DNA of 33,356 bases, taken from NCBI GenBank assembly GCA_947455515.1, contig CANGOF010000020.1:1-33356 (forward strand). Reading direction: 5' to 3'. The position numbers were made by a program, and so were the translations under genes. The stretch's first letter is position 1. Every line of letters starts with the position of its first letter. The notes under the pieces were generated by a model. That model ran no database searches and had not been told where the DNA came from. It saw only the letters and a program-made list of their open reading frames with translations. Shown here piece by piece: positions 33,205-33,356 of this stretch. Source of the stretch: Flavobacteriia bacterium. Lineage in GTDB: Bacteria; Bacteroidota; Bacteroidia; Flavobacteriales_D; Crocinitomicaceae.

Positions 33205-33356
33205 ATACTTGTAATACAACAACAAATTCAGTTTAGTGAATACAGTTCTTTGTACGACAAAATTGTTCCAAAGTCTAATCTTCTTCGAAAAATAAATGAT
33301 TTAGTTGATTTTTCATTTATACATGATGAGCTTCTTACTTCATACTGTTTGACTAA
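33205..33356 (+). CDS. IS1182-like transposase, N-terminal fragment (window edge)
   Basis: The frame after the stop at 33202 reads I-L-V-IQQQIQFSEYSSLYDKIVPK, then SNLLRKINDLVDFSF and IHDELLTSYCL, which matches the N-terminus of IS1182-family DDE transposases (typically M-IQQQ-SFSEY). The catalytic domain is outside the window. There is no ATG, GTG or TTG in this frame until codon TTG at 33250; the place where homologues usually have ATG holds GTA (33211-33213). Either an ATA codon (33205 or 33214) starts it, or the copy is decayed. Confidence 0.72.
   Translation, partial: MLVIQQQIQFSEYSSLYDKIVPKSNLLRKINDLVDFSFIHDELLTSYCLT

Larger units (their letters stand above)
33094..33356 (+). mobile_element. 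Left end of an IS1182-like insertion sequence, cut by the window
   Basis: The region begins near AGAGGGCACTGAAAAAGTC, which looks like an IS1182-type terminal repeat; the exact end and target duplication cannot be fixed because the right end is outside the window. It contains a small hairpin (33108-33124: AAGTCT-AATTA-AGACTT), a strong hairpin and the start of the transposase frame. Confidence 0.6.

Overview
The window comes from a low-GC, densely coded chromosome of the phylum Bacteroidota, most likely Flavobacteriales; a Fluviicola/Crocinitomicaceae-like lineage is my inference. The grounds are a PorP/SprF-type outer-membrane protein, a protein with a type B (CHU_C-like) type IX secretion sorting domain, the long amidophosphoribosyltransferase of this phylum, a split methylmalonyl-CoA mutase, a homodimer-type glycyl-tRNA synthetase, exact matches to the Bacteroidota -7 promoter element (TAnnTTTG) before several genes, and an IS1182-like transposase at the right edge. 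Most genes are housekeeping or core cell-envelope genes. I see no rRNA, tRNA, CRISPR array or prophage.

Left part (1-6200): a purF-like amidotransferase cut by the window edge, a LOG-family nucleotide hydrolase, a 250-base intergenic region packed with palindromic repeats, then a leftward group made of a PfkB-family kinase, a five-repeat DUF349 protein and a small membrane protein whose start overlaps the DUF349 stop.

Envelope part (6300-18400): a leftward two-gene unit encodes a secreted NHL beta-propeller protein with a type IX sorting domain and, 2 bases downstream, a PorP/SprF-like barrel fused to an OmpA peptidoglycan-binding domain. This looks like a dedicated cargo plus outer-membrane partner with a built-in cell-wall tether, and it is the most interesting system in the window. 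Divergent to it are an orphan sensor histidine kinase, a two-helix membrane protein and a 1926-residue alpha-2-macroglobulin-like protein that seems to have lost its thioester. Copies of one palindromic repeat family sit between these genes.

Right part (18400-33356): glycyl-tRNA synthetase with a clear terminator; a rightward run of two secreted prolyl isomerases (one a cyclophilin-FKBP fusion), a GT-C mannosyltransferase-like membrane protein and a glycosyltransferase-polysaccharide deacetylase fusion; a small secreted helical protein; both methylmalonyl-CoA mutase subunits; a heavy-metal-associated lipoprotein; glycine dehydrogenase (gcvP); and the left end of an IS1182-like element running off the window.
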